Positions 54,193 to 64,000 of a stretch of 64,000 nt of DNA are shown piece after piece. The notes beneath the pieces were generated by a model, which saw only the letters and a list, made by a program, of their open reading frames with translations, did not search any database and was not told where the DNA came from. Source of the stretch: Brugia malayi (Eukaryota; Nematoda; Chromadorea; Rhabditida; Onchocercidae); contig NW_025062476.1 of NCBI RefSeq assembly GCF_000002995.4, positions 7,872,501-7,936,500 on the forward strand, written 5' to 3'. The position numbers were made by a program, and so were the translations under genes. How positions within the stretch are numbered: the first letter of the stretch is position 1; the number at the start of each line of letters is the position of its first letter.

Positions 54193-56861
54193 TCAAAAAA
54201 GTGATGATGTTGACTGCGACATCGATTCATTGCTTTTCGCCGGTGATTGAGGGAGTTCTCTGGTGACATTTGTTTTTGCTTTTCTCTGTTCAGTGTCAGT
54301 GATTCGTTTCTGGCGAAATTTCTCGGTAACCTGAATCTGCAAATTATATGTTATCACTTCTGATATAATTTCATGACAGTTAGTTTCTTCGATCTCCAAC
54401 ATCATTCATAGGTTGCTGCTGGCACACGATTACTGAGTGAATAGAAATAAGCGCGAATATCTATTGAGTATACATGGTTAGAATTAATAGAAGTTGACGG
54501 ACCTGTTTGATTGAGATGTTCATTGAGGTTGAAATTTCAAGGGATGCACCCATATTAATGTCACTGTTTGATGAGCCTTTATATCCTGGAGCCGAAAACA
54601 AAGTCAACATGCAACCATCCGAAAATAATGCATATCCATGAAGTGGTGCCTGAAAATTATGATCATTTTTAAAATTCTATCGAGTTATTCTGCACTATCA
54701 AAACTATATATATATATCATTTTCAAAAAATGTAGTAGAAAATTTTCGAACACACTTTTACAAAATGTCATCCTAATACAAAATATCAAGATTATTTGAT
54801 ACTGATCAAACTTAATCTTCAAAGACAATGAACGACTCTTCCTGTAAGTTTTATCTTGCACAATTTTTTCTTCAAAAAAAGATAATTTTGCTGGCATCAA
54901 AAACGAAAGTCTTTAAGACTAAAGAGGAAGAAACCAAGAAATTTTATTTGAATTTCAGTTTTTCTCGCTTCTTCCCAAAACCGTTTACAGTTGCCAATTG
55001 AAAACATTACTTTGCATAGTTTCATATATATACATATGTGATTCACTCTGTTGTAGTTTTGTAATGCAATATCACTTTCAATATCTTTTAATAATTATTT
55101 CAATTTTCGTCTCAATTTCGCCTTTGCTATTCATTTCTTGAAATTATGTATCTAAGACCATAATTTTTTGGATTTAATCAGAGAAGGCGAACATTCTGTT
55201 TTGAAAGTTTAACTTTCAAAGAAGCAAGACTAAGCCTGATGTCCACGAATTAACATGTCGATATCCAGCTTCTTGCAAAGACTTTGGACTGTATCAGATG
55301 CAAATAGTTGACCAATGCCATATAATGGTTCACGCTCAAAATTACTTCGGAAACCACTACGATCTGGAGATGTATCAGGATCTGACCATACCAAATCACA
55401 TTCCAGTGACCCAACCTCAAATTCTTCCAAAGGTCGTCGAATTTCTCGGATTGCCTAAATTTATCATCGTTTTAGATCATATTCGAGCCATGGAGAGAAA
55501 GTGATATCTTCTCAGATCTAACAGAATTTAATAGTATATATTGCTAGTCTTGAATAGCTAAATTAACAGACCTGCAACGAAGTAAGTCTCGGTCCAATGC
55601 CACCATGCATCCCAAGAATTCGACCACCAATAAGTACCGCCAATGGTAAATTACTGAACAAAGTTCGAAAGTAAGGATACAATGCCCGACCATCTCTACC
55701 TTCTGCAGTGATATTTTAATAGTTATGGACTATTTCTAATTCTCTTTTATACACTAATTATTCAGAGATTGTAAATATCATTTTTCGATTCTAAATTTAC
55801 CGAGATTTTCAGAAAATCTCATGCAAACTTCTTCATAAAACGAATATGCACGATTTAGTGATTCTTCTTCGTGATTACCGCGACACAAGAAAATATTATT
55901 GGGGAAACGAACCTTAAATGAAAAGATAATTAAAGAATTAATTGAATTTTAAATATTTAAAGCCAATTCAGAAATTGAGCAAAAATCTACTTTAAGTGCA
56001 GTGAGCAATGCAACCACTTCGATACCATGTGAGCCGCGATCAACATAATCACCAAGAAATACGCTACGTACTTGACTTGGCCATCCATTTAAATTAAACC
56101 ATCGATGCAAATCACTGTATTGGCCATGTATATCACCATAAACCACACAAGGTAATGGGACCTAAAATTCATTTCATTCAGTTAGCATCACTTTCATTAT
56201 TGTTTAACCATATTAATTGAGTCGTAAGAGTCGTCTGGCTTTCCAGTTTTTCTTAAAGAAAATTATTGACTGTTTGAGCTAACAAATACCTCCAACAGTG
56301 TTGGTTCTTTTAGAAAGACTCGAGCTCCTTGAAGGAGAATTTCTCTAATTTCTTCAAATTTGAACGAAAATTGTTTTGGACCATTCCTAATCAACTTCAG
56401 CAATAAATCTCCATTGAAATCTTCCGAAACTGAATATTTCATAAAAAGTAAATGTTTATAGAACTTGTAAAACAGAAGTTATGAATCACCTAGTCTTTAT
56501 TATCAACATTTTGTGGAGCCTTACTGGTTTTCTCGCTAGACTTCAATAGCGCCTGAATACTGTTCTTTCCAGTGTTGAGGAATACTGACTTTGTCTTATA
56601 TATAGAAAATGTAAAATGCAATAATTTCTGATTGAAAAGTCATGTGAAGCAGATAGAAAATATCTTCTTATCATTCGGTGCTTCATGATTAATAAATCGT
56701 GCAATATTAAGATTAAGAAAGACTTGCAGGAGTGATCATCTCTTCCAGAACAATCAGCATTAGTTATTTCGTCTGACGTAGCGTAAGTTATCACGCGTGT
56801 GATTTTTGGTGGCTTTTTGCCTTTCAGTATCGCTTTCAATCGACCGCTCTGTTTTATTGTT
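54193..56861 (-). CDS. PP1-like Ser/Thr phosphatase, divergent nematode PPP
   Basis: Catalytic subunit of a PPP-family metallophosphatase that would remove phosphate from Ser/Thr. Exons on the minus strand are: 56290?-56429 (FEEIREILLQGARVFLKEP), about 55992-56161 (YGDIHGQYSDLHRWF, FLGDYVDRGSHG), about 55801-55911 (FLCRGNHEEESLNRAYSFYE), about 55571-55700 (MHGGIGPRL), 55236-55456 (DLVWSDPDTSPDRSGF, IDMLIRGHQ), about 54511-54649 (APLHGYALFSDG, LFSAPGYKGSS) and a Ser/Lys-rich tail (54193-54342). The metal ligands GDxHG, GDYVDRG, GNHE, HGG and the late His of RGHQ are all kept. The PP1 SAPNYC loop is instead SAPGYK. A GC donor (CAG|GCTTAG, 55234-55235) is required after RGHQ. N-terminal exons upstream of 56429 are uncertain; an exon starting at 56861 is a candidate. 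Confidence 0.88.
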
Positions 56862-57094
56862 CTTAAGAAAAATGGAAGTGAAAGAAATATAAAGTAACAA
56901 GTTAGTCTGAACTTTCTTTCTAAAGAAATCTGATTTATGACGGATTTATGAAGTTCTGATTTTCAATTATTGAACTTAAACACTCATTTTCCTCCTAGAA
57001 TTTTAAGAAAATTGAAAATTTTATTTCAACATTAATCTAGAAAGCCTTAATAATATAAAAATGATTTGGATGAGAATTATTAATTTAGCTACTA

Positions 57095-57391
57095 TCAATA
57101 AAAAGGCCTGCCAACGAATAAGAAAAAAACTATAATGATAGTTATGAATTGGCAAGTAAAGCAATTCATTTTGCAACCACGAGAACTTGTTGAAATTACA
57201 CACTGCAGCAGTGCATTTTGTTCCACAAGTGTAAGTTGCGCTGGAACTATCGTATCTGTGCGATCTGAGTGGATCACATTGGTAGATGATTTCTGTCCTG
57301 GAGTACAAATCATCCCGACAATGTCCTCACTATTGTCATCATCATCAGCAGCTGTTTGCATAGTAATCATGTCTCCAACATTCGCATTCAA
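57095..57391 (-). CDS. Unassigned candidate exon
   Basis: After a GATATTGCAG acceptor the minus strand is open, with an acidic stretch (TAADDDDNSEDIVG), then cysteine-containing sequence (RGCKMNCFTCQF) and a hydrophobic end (ITIIIVFFLFVG). It may be an N-terminal exon of the phosphatase gene (a donor CGTG|GTTGC is available), the end of a separate small membrane protein, or a 3' exon of the three-finger gene. A second frame over the same DNA is also open. No family is recognised. Confidence 0.3.
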   Translation of the reverse strand: MNANVGDMITMQTAADDDDNSEDIVGMICTPGQKSSTNVIHSDRTDTIVPAQLTLVEQNALLQCVISTSSRGCKMNCFTCQFITIIIVFFLFVGRPFY

Positions 57392-57648
57392 GCTGCAATA
57401 TCAGTGTTCCACGAACTCTTGAGAAAATGCTGATATCCAAAAACTTGCAATTGAAAAATCTAAAAAATTTCAAGAAAAACTATAAAATCGTAAGCTTTCA
57501 TTCACACACACACATTTTATTTTTACACATTTCATTTTATCTTATACCTCAGTTGATAAAGTGATAATTAAAAAAAAAAAGTGAAAACTTAAAATGTTCG
57601 CTTCATCAAATTTTTTTTGATGCTTTATTTTCAAAGATAAACTTGTTA

Positions 57649-58059
57649 TTACACAGCGCGATGCTTCTGTCGTCTTTTGTTGATTAAAACAATGACAGCA
57701 CCGACGAGACAAGCAATGACCACAGCTGCGCATATCACTCCACTGATAAGACCCCAGGAAGTCTTACTCACTTTACTAGTAACCACTGAGTCACCATCAC
57801 CACTCATCCTTTGCGGTATATTTACATCTAGTACTGCTCTTTTCAATTCTGTGAAATATTTCAGTAAAGGTTTGGTGTCGTAGATAATAACAATATAATT
57901 TACAGCATCAAGGCTAGTATCAGTAAAGCTTAAGTTGATTTGAAATCTTAAGTTTGTCCATTCTAATTCAATTCCATTTTTTTTACCGGTTTTTCCCGTC
58001 ACATTATAAATTATTAGAAATGTAAATAGAAGTGTTTTTCTAACATATGGTAAAAACAT
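57649..58059 (-). CDS. Type I single-pass membrane protein, unknown family
   Basis: One open frame of 136 codons from ATG (58057-58059) to TAA (57649-57651). The start KTLLFTFLIIYNVTG looks like a signal peptide. The middle, about 80 residues, is a beta-rich ectodomain (ELEWTNLRFQINLSFTD, VNYIVIIYDTKPL). Near the C-terminus a strong transmembrane helix (GVICAAVVIACLVGAVIVL) is followed by a basic stop-transfer tail (NKRRQKHRAV). It lies between the phosphatase and a three-finger-domain gene, all on the same strand. It has a complete membrane-protein design but no recognised domain. An intron inside the ectodomain cannot be excluded. Confidence 0.55.
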   Translation of the reverse strand: MFLPYVRKTLLFTFLIIYNVTGKTGKKNGIELEWTNLRFQINLSFTDTSLDAVNYIVIIYDTKPLLKYFTELKRAVLDVNIPQRMSGDGDSVVTSKVSKTSWGLISGVICAAVVIACLVGAVIVLINKRRQKHRAV

Positions 58060-58437
58060 AAACTTGAAATTTATTAATTAGAAAAAACAGTTTGGTATTC
58101 CTAAACAACTGTTGATTTAGAATTTAAAACTTTCGCTAACCTGGCATTTCCGCATCTGACCTATTTTTATCAGTTCCTTTGGGAAGTACTTTTGCTTCTC
58201 CTAAAAGACCATCTAAGTTCCGTTTAATTCCATAACTTTAATTAATTTAATAAAACGGAGCACTAACGCATTTATGAATTCAAGAGAAAACATAAACATA
58301 AGTTTCTATCTTATATTTCAATTCAAAACTTAACTGCCACAACTTTTAAGAATTAAAAATTTTCTTGTATGAAGTATAAAAGAAATTGGAAAATTGTAAC
58401 TTCTGAAAAAATATCTAAAAATAATACTTCTGTGTAG

Positions 58438-59083
58438 GTAATTTCCGTTGCACTTCGTGGTATTGCAGCAGCAATATTGCAAATGTTGATAAGGAGGAAA
58501 TCGAGATTTATTGAGTGTTACAGGACACTTATTGAACATATTATTGTGACAATTTATACTATCAGTCGATGTTTTGTGCTTAAATATACTACCTATTATT
58601 ACAACATTCATTTTTCACTTGTTAAAGTTGACTCAAATCTTCAAAATTTTTGGTATTTTCTGAATCTTCTACTTCCTTCATCACCTTCACAGTTAAGAAA
58701 TTATGTAGTTTTGTTTTAAGATGGAAGAGATAGATGTGGTGAATTGATAAAAGCACTTTAAAATGGTGCTGATCAAAATAGAAGAACATTCATATAAAAA
58801 GAAGACATAATTCTGAATGAACTAGCAAGAATAATTGTTAAGAGGAAGATCACCGGCTAATGAAAATTGAATTAGGCTGGCAGAGCAATTATACCTGACT
58901 AAGGACAGTACAACCGTAGAGTATGGTAGCAGTATTAGCAAATTCCACTGTGTAGCACACTGATATGCTATCTGTTTCAGCGACACATTTTTCAAGCAGC
59001 AGAGGTTGAGCATTTATCACACATTTCAGATGGTCAATTTTACTTTCGCTGCTATTTTCTCGTTTACTGCAGGGAAATTGCAA
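58438..59083 (-). CDS. Three-finger (Ly6 / activin-receptor-like) protein, partial
   Basis: Two exons join in phase 0. 58893-59070 carries HLKCVINAQPLLLEKC, VCYT and a TATILYGCTVLSQ end, with a Q|GTATAA donor. About 58438-58569 carries INCHNNMFNKCP and a final CCCNTTKCNGN. The cysteine order (C-x-C pairs, then CC and C-N at the end) is that of extracellular three-finger domains such as Ly6/uPAR and TGF-beta-family receptor ectodomains. The signal-peptide exon and the 3' end (transmembrane or GPI signal) are not identified. The last donor (AGAA|GTATTA) leads to an exon I could not place. A nematode surface or secreted protein is the likely role. Confidence 0.5.
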
Positions 59084-61641
59084 GCGCAGTCATATGCAAA
59101 TTGCATCCTTTCAGAATATCATTAGGAAAACTTTTGAATATCTAAGAATGTTAGCTCTAAGAAAAATATTCTCAAAAAATTAAAAGTGTGTTTCGTCCTT
59201 ATCAAATTTGAAATAACCTTCCTGATGAAAAAGATAATGAAATTGAATTAAACGTCACTTATGTTGACTAACGCTTATACTTGCGAATTTCGGAGCAACA
59301 TCCAGGAACAAATACATGATTTTAAAAAAACTGGTTTGAATCTTAAGCTCAAAAATATTAAAATATTTTTACCGAGTGTAGCACAAGAAAATACTGCAAT
59401 GTACAGATCCCTAAGTACAAAATGATGTAATGTCGATAATCGTCTTAATTTTCTGTTGTGAATGTTATAATTAAATTAAATTGATGTCATAGAACACCAA
59501 CATGAGAAAACATTCAGCAGTGAATAACCATAGCGACAAAAAATTCAACCACATAGGATGTTCCAAGTAATAAAAAGTGAAAATTGCATCGGCATAATCC
59601 GCTTATAAGTGAAAAAGTCACTCCTATAATCCAACTCGCATAACCTTCCTTGAATTGTTTGAAATAGTATTATCGCATTACAGTGACTAATCACAAACCA
59701 ATTAAACATCTTAGTGAAACACTTCATTGGTCTCTAATGACCAAAACAAAGGTTTCACAGCAATAGATTATTTACAATCCCAACCGAATGCATAGAAATC
59801 TTCGTTAAGCACTGACTCCTAGATAACTACACCCTCCTACCACAACCCATTTCTCCCCATTCGTGTCCACTAGTCATTATAGTCAACAGTTCCCATCAGT
59901 ACTGCAATGACTGAACAGCATTTCAACAAACGATGACATATGATTAACGGATTACAACACCACGATATCGCACTTTCTGATTTCTTCTTTTTCTAAACAT
60001 CGATCTTGTCAATATCGATATTTCACGTTTTTTGGAACGGACTTTAAACGAAAGAATTTATTTCAACTTTAGAAAACTGTCAAAAAATATGGGCAAAAAT
60101 GGAGTGCAAATGATTAAAAAACACATGCTAAAATTGACACTGTATTAAAAAAATACAACTAACGAGTTACTGGTAAATTATTTAATACATTAAAAGCTGT
60201 ACAATGAAACTACTTCCAATCAATTTTGCTAGTAAGATTACACACTTGTACTTTGCGAACACCCATAAAAAGTGAGATTAGTTCCATTGTAAATGATCTA
60301 CGAAATCCAATCCTAGCGAGGAATCAACAAATGGAAGAGGTGACAGATGAAGCATCGAACTCCCGCTCTCTTTATTCCCCTTCTCATGCATAAATCTTAA
60401 ACTTTCCTTCTAAAAAACCATCCAACAACACATTCCCTTACAAAATACAAACAGCAAAAAAAAGAGATATGGCACTAAGATGTCCAAAAAAAAAAAAAGA
60501 TTGCCGCAGATTTAAATTCTGAGAAAACTATCAACAGTGGCGGAAACCCACTTTGGTACATCACCGCTGATATTGCACGTTTAAAAATTTACTACAGCTT
60601 CAACCTAAATATTTAAATTTCAATGCACTGCTTGCAGTCCAATAGTATAATTGCTAATGAAATTTGTGCATTACTCTAAAAATTTGCGTGAAGGCATCTT
60701 CCAATCATTTAACATGCAGATAGCAGAAATGTCACTAGGGCTGCAAACAGCACACCGGCATACAAGAAAAGGAACCGGCTAACAATGGATTATATTAAGC
60801 TAATGTTGAGAAGTGAGATATGCGCACGAAACTATATGATATGTATTTCGTGTAGTAATGAGACCAAAATGATTTCTTGAACTTATATCGAAACTAAAAA
60901 ATTTTTTAAAAACACATTAAACAGAGAACATTTAAAAAGAATTCAGGTAGTACTGGAATTAATATTAAACGAACATAGCAATTAGAACTGTTCACCACAA
61001 ATATATTAGTCGACACAATTAAAAAAGATCAAAATCACTTGTTATACATTAAAAATTTTCCTGAATTAATGATTACAGTTACCTGAGATTACGAATTTAT
61101 AATGTTAACGGATAACATCAAAACAGCTCTGTTAATGAACAGAAAATAATCGAGAACCGTAACTTATGCACTACCAACTCTAATGACCTGAACACAACCG
61201 AAGCGTTTTCATCAAATCTTTTTTGAAGATCTTGCTTGTTCGATTAACCATTTGTCATTGCTTTTTTTTTCTTGCTACCGAAATCGTCTTGTGCAGGGAA
61301 GACAAGACGCCAAACACTATTAAGTATGCCTAGTAGCTCCATCACAACTTCCATCTTCGTTTTTTCTTACCTTCAATATTTGAAGATGCAGCTGGATACG
61401 CTGCTCCTGCGACGTTCCAAAGCAATCAGAATATGTAAGATTTCAAAATCTTATTCCAAAAGAAAGTAAGTTATCATTAATTAATAAATGATTATTCTCA
61501 GCTCCTTACGCTAGAGTCAGAAATGACTTATAAAGTGATGACATAAGAGTAAAACATTCCAGTAACTTTCTGATCCTAAGAAAATGGCTTTGGAGGACTG
61601 CTGAGAACTTCCTTAGCAAAAACGCATAACTTGAATTTATT
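59084..61641. other. Intergenic region
   Basis: No gene is supported. A small minus-strand segment near 61371-61411 has an acceptor (TCGCAG) and a donor (AAG|GTAAGA) around a possible peptide EQRIQLHLQILK. It could be an extra 3' exon of the zinc-finger gene to the right. Confidence 0.45.
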
Positions 61642-64000
61642 TCATAGATGCAAAATGGGTGAAATCTGTAGAGGTGCTGGTACTAGTTCCACATTCACTC
61701 GTACCATTTCTTGTACCGTGTTTCGCACTGGTAAATGTGCAACCATTTCATCAAAAACACCTACTGCTGCTGTTGCACTATTTGTTGAGGAAGATGATTG
61801 AGATATTTGCTCTCTCACCAAAAATGTTTGAACTGTATAAGGTTTTTTATTTGTAGACAGTTGCCCATGTCCTTCTGGCATCACATCCAAATCTAACGAG
61901 TTTGGCTAAAAAAGTAGATTTTATATTTTGCAAAAAAATTCAAAAACACTGTACAAATTCAGTTACCAATCTGTTGCCTCATGACTACGTTTTGAAAAAC
62001 ATATTACAAACGAATATTTTGAGTGCTTTATAAATGTATAATGCCTTACAAATTAAAAGAAAAAAAAAGAAAAAAAAAACATAACCATTTGTTCTATTTC
62101 AACAAAGCCTATACTTGGACAACAAAATTCTCAAGGTATTTCTGGATTTTCAAAATTCTGAACTGCAGTTATATTCAAATAATGACCTACAGTATAAGTA
62201 TTTCGCTCATGCTCTTCTCGATTACCATTTTTTATATTCAACACGATTTTCCCTTTTCTCATTCCAAACAATTTACTGACATCTTGACTTCGCCCATTTT
62301 CTGTCGAACCATTCACTATTGGTCCTTTCGATTTTGTTTTATTTGTTTGGTTCCCAATGTGACACAAAAGATGTTTTTCGCAATTGTCTCGTGACCAAAA
62401 GCGATATTTGCAGCCTTCGAACAAGCAAATATAGCGCTTCTTCCATAATTTACCTGATATGTTAGATCTAGCAATATGAGTATAACCTAATCTATTTGCT
62501 TTTGTCAAAGAGTTAAGAAGTAAAAATAGAGTTAAAACCCATTGCAAAAAGGAGTTAAATTTTAAAATAAAAACGTATGCAGCAAGTAATATCTTAGCAC
62601 AGTAAGCATTACTGCAAAGCAGATAAAAAATATAGCACATTTAATAGGTCACAAACCGTTATTTATAACCAATGAGATCAACCTATCCAGAATCTTTAAT
62701 TGCTCAAATAGAGAGACGCATGGCAAAGATGTCCTCAAAGCTTTCATAATTTCAACTGCCTCTACTAATAAGCACTTTCATAGAACTATAATTTACAGCC
62801 TTTTCACAATTCTTTTCTAATGTTTCAACTGAGATAAGCTTATATGGAGAATACACAACAAAAACTTACGAGACACGATAACATCACGAGATTTATTCTT
62901 TCCATTCTTCGGTGAAAACTTCAGTCTCCACTGATGAACAACAGAAATGTGTTTACTCAGTATAACAGGATTACGATATCGTCGTGAACACCATGATATC
63001 GGGCAATCAAAAAATTTCTCCTAAAATTGAAATTTTCCTAAACCTAAGATTTCAAAACTCTCATACGGGCTTTCTCAGCGAACAAATCACATTTAGTAAC
63101 ATTGCTATATGAGATTCCCACTGAAAGTTCCCACTGAAAGAAAACTGACCTACATAATTCCATTCATAGCTAAACTTCTTTTCTCACTTTTATTCGTCTG
63201 ATGGTTAACTATTATGGCTTCGTATACTAAGAGTAAACAATATGTAATACGGAAGCATTTCGAGAAATTGAGATTCCAGAAGTTAAGTCCCATATTACCA
63301 TGACACCTAAAGCGCCTACAACAAGAGAATAAGGCCAGAAATCAACAATCTGTAGGAAATCGGTTAAAATGATGTGCAGAAATGACAGATCAAAAAAACA
63401 TAACGATAAAATCAGTTACTCACAACTTTATGAGTCACTCCATGCTCATCTCCTAATGTTTCGTCCTCTCTCATGCTTTCTGCGCTTCTATTTGCAATTT
63501 TCCTCTCAGAATCAACCCATGAATCTGCCATACTAGAGGACTGGAAACTGTACTGTGTACAAAGCTGCTCCATACCATGAACTGTCACTGCAGGAGAACC
63601 CGTCTCATCTTAAAAAGAGTAAAATAATAAAAAAAAAAATAATAATCATTCATGGAAGTTGTAAAAACATTATTTCTTTGATATACACGAATATATCTCA
63701 TATTCCAGAAGCAACCAAACAGTAGGGATATTCTAGACCACTCAGCAGCCCTTATTTCGATTTTTCTCAAGTGTCATTTAAACTCTCATTACTTTATTAT
63801 TTCATATCGATCGCTATGATTAGTAACAACAAACCTGGACTACGTATAACCAGGGGATGATTATGGATCATATGCAGCTGAAATTGAATTTGATCACTGA
63901 ATATATCTGCACAGTGCAAGCAGGTAAATTCACCTCGTTCTTGCTGCTGTAAGTTCGTTGTAAGAGACCCATCAAGAGTTGCAGCACTTTGCCCGATTTT
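61642..64000 (-). CDS. C2H2 zinc-finger protein, 3' part
   Basis: The 3' portion of a minus-strand gene running off the right edge. Readable exons: 63835?-64000 with one finger (FTCLHCADIFSDQIQFQLH, then H four residues on); about 63424-63610 (serine/acidic linker, MADSWVDSERK); about 62872-63020 with a second finger (FDCPISWCSRRYRN, KHISVVH); about 62171-62462 with a third (YICLFEGCKYRFWSRDN, HLLCH); and a Ser/Thr/Val-rich last exon 61642-61906 ending at TGA 61642-61644. Fingers 2 and 3 have C-x4-C spacing, and all are widely separated rather than in tandem. This suggests RNA or protein binding, or an atypical DNA-binding factor. The family is not named. Exon phases match across the junctions I checked. 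Confidence 0.7.

Overview
The window looks like nuclear DNA from a parasitic nematode, most likely a filarial or other clade III (spirurid) worm. The sequence is AT-rich (about 30% GC by eye). Genes are broken by many short introns with TTTCAG-type acceptors. The content is nematode-like: a cuticle collagen, a serpentine chemoreceptor-like gene, a small SH2-tyrosine kinase of the nematode Fer/SPE-8 type and a divergent PP1-like phosphatase. All gene models were built by hand from reading frames and splice signals. Terminal exons are the least certain parts.

Layout. 1-5.3 kb, minus strand: possible exons of an unrecognised gene (0.74-1.12 kb), the CCM3/PDCD10 homolog (2.26-3.90 kb) and an unidentified gene (4.90-5.31 kb). 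At 5.79 kb a small plus-strand gene for a membrane-anchored, lysine-tailed protein is divergent from it. 6.7-11.5 kb is gene-poor and carries a MITE-like inverted repeat. 11.5-13.5 kb, minus: a cuticle collagen with a furin-type RAKR site. 13.5-20.5 kb is gene-poor and carries a diverged direct duplication. 20.5-23.7 kb, minus: a CAAP1 homolog, head to head with a complete CWC22 splicing factor on the plus strand (24.5-28.9 kb). 29.7-33.2 kb, plus: SH2-tyrosine kinase. 34.6-37.1 kb, minus: a small ORF and a 7TM chemoreceptor-like gene that seems to stop after TM5. 37-44 kb: a gene desert with old duplications. 44.4-46.1 kb, minus: a LITAF-domain protein. 48.5-51.9 kb, minus: DNAJC11 homolog. 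52.2-52.5 kb: a patch of higher GC with an ORF and a terminator-like perfect palindrome, possibly of bacterial (Wolbachia?) origin. 54.2-59.1 kb, minus: PPP phosphatase, a type I membrane protein and a three-finger protein. 61.6-64 kb, minus: the 3' part of a C2H2 zinc-finger gene that runs off the window.

The genes do not form an obvious pathway. Several are housekeeping (CWC22 in the spliceosome/EJC; DNAJC11 at mitochondrial cristae; CCM3 in STRIPAK/GCK-III kinase complexes; LITAF in endosomes). The SH2 kinase and PPP phosphatase belong to types often linked to nematode sperm, which is inference only. The most notable patterns are a cluster of introns that only keep frame with a GC-AG splice pair, the possible bacterial patch with its palindrome, an exact 24-bp intron/exon repeat inside the kinase gene, and tRNA-derived A/B-box remnants.
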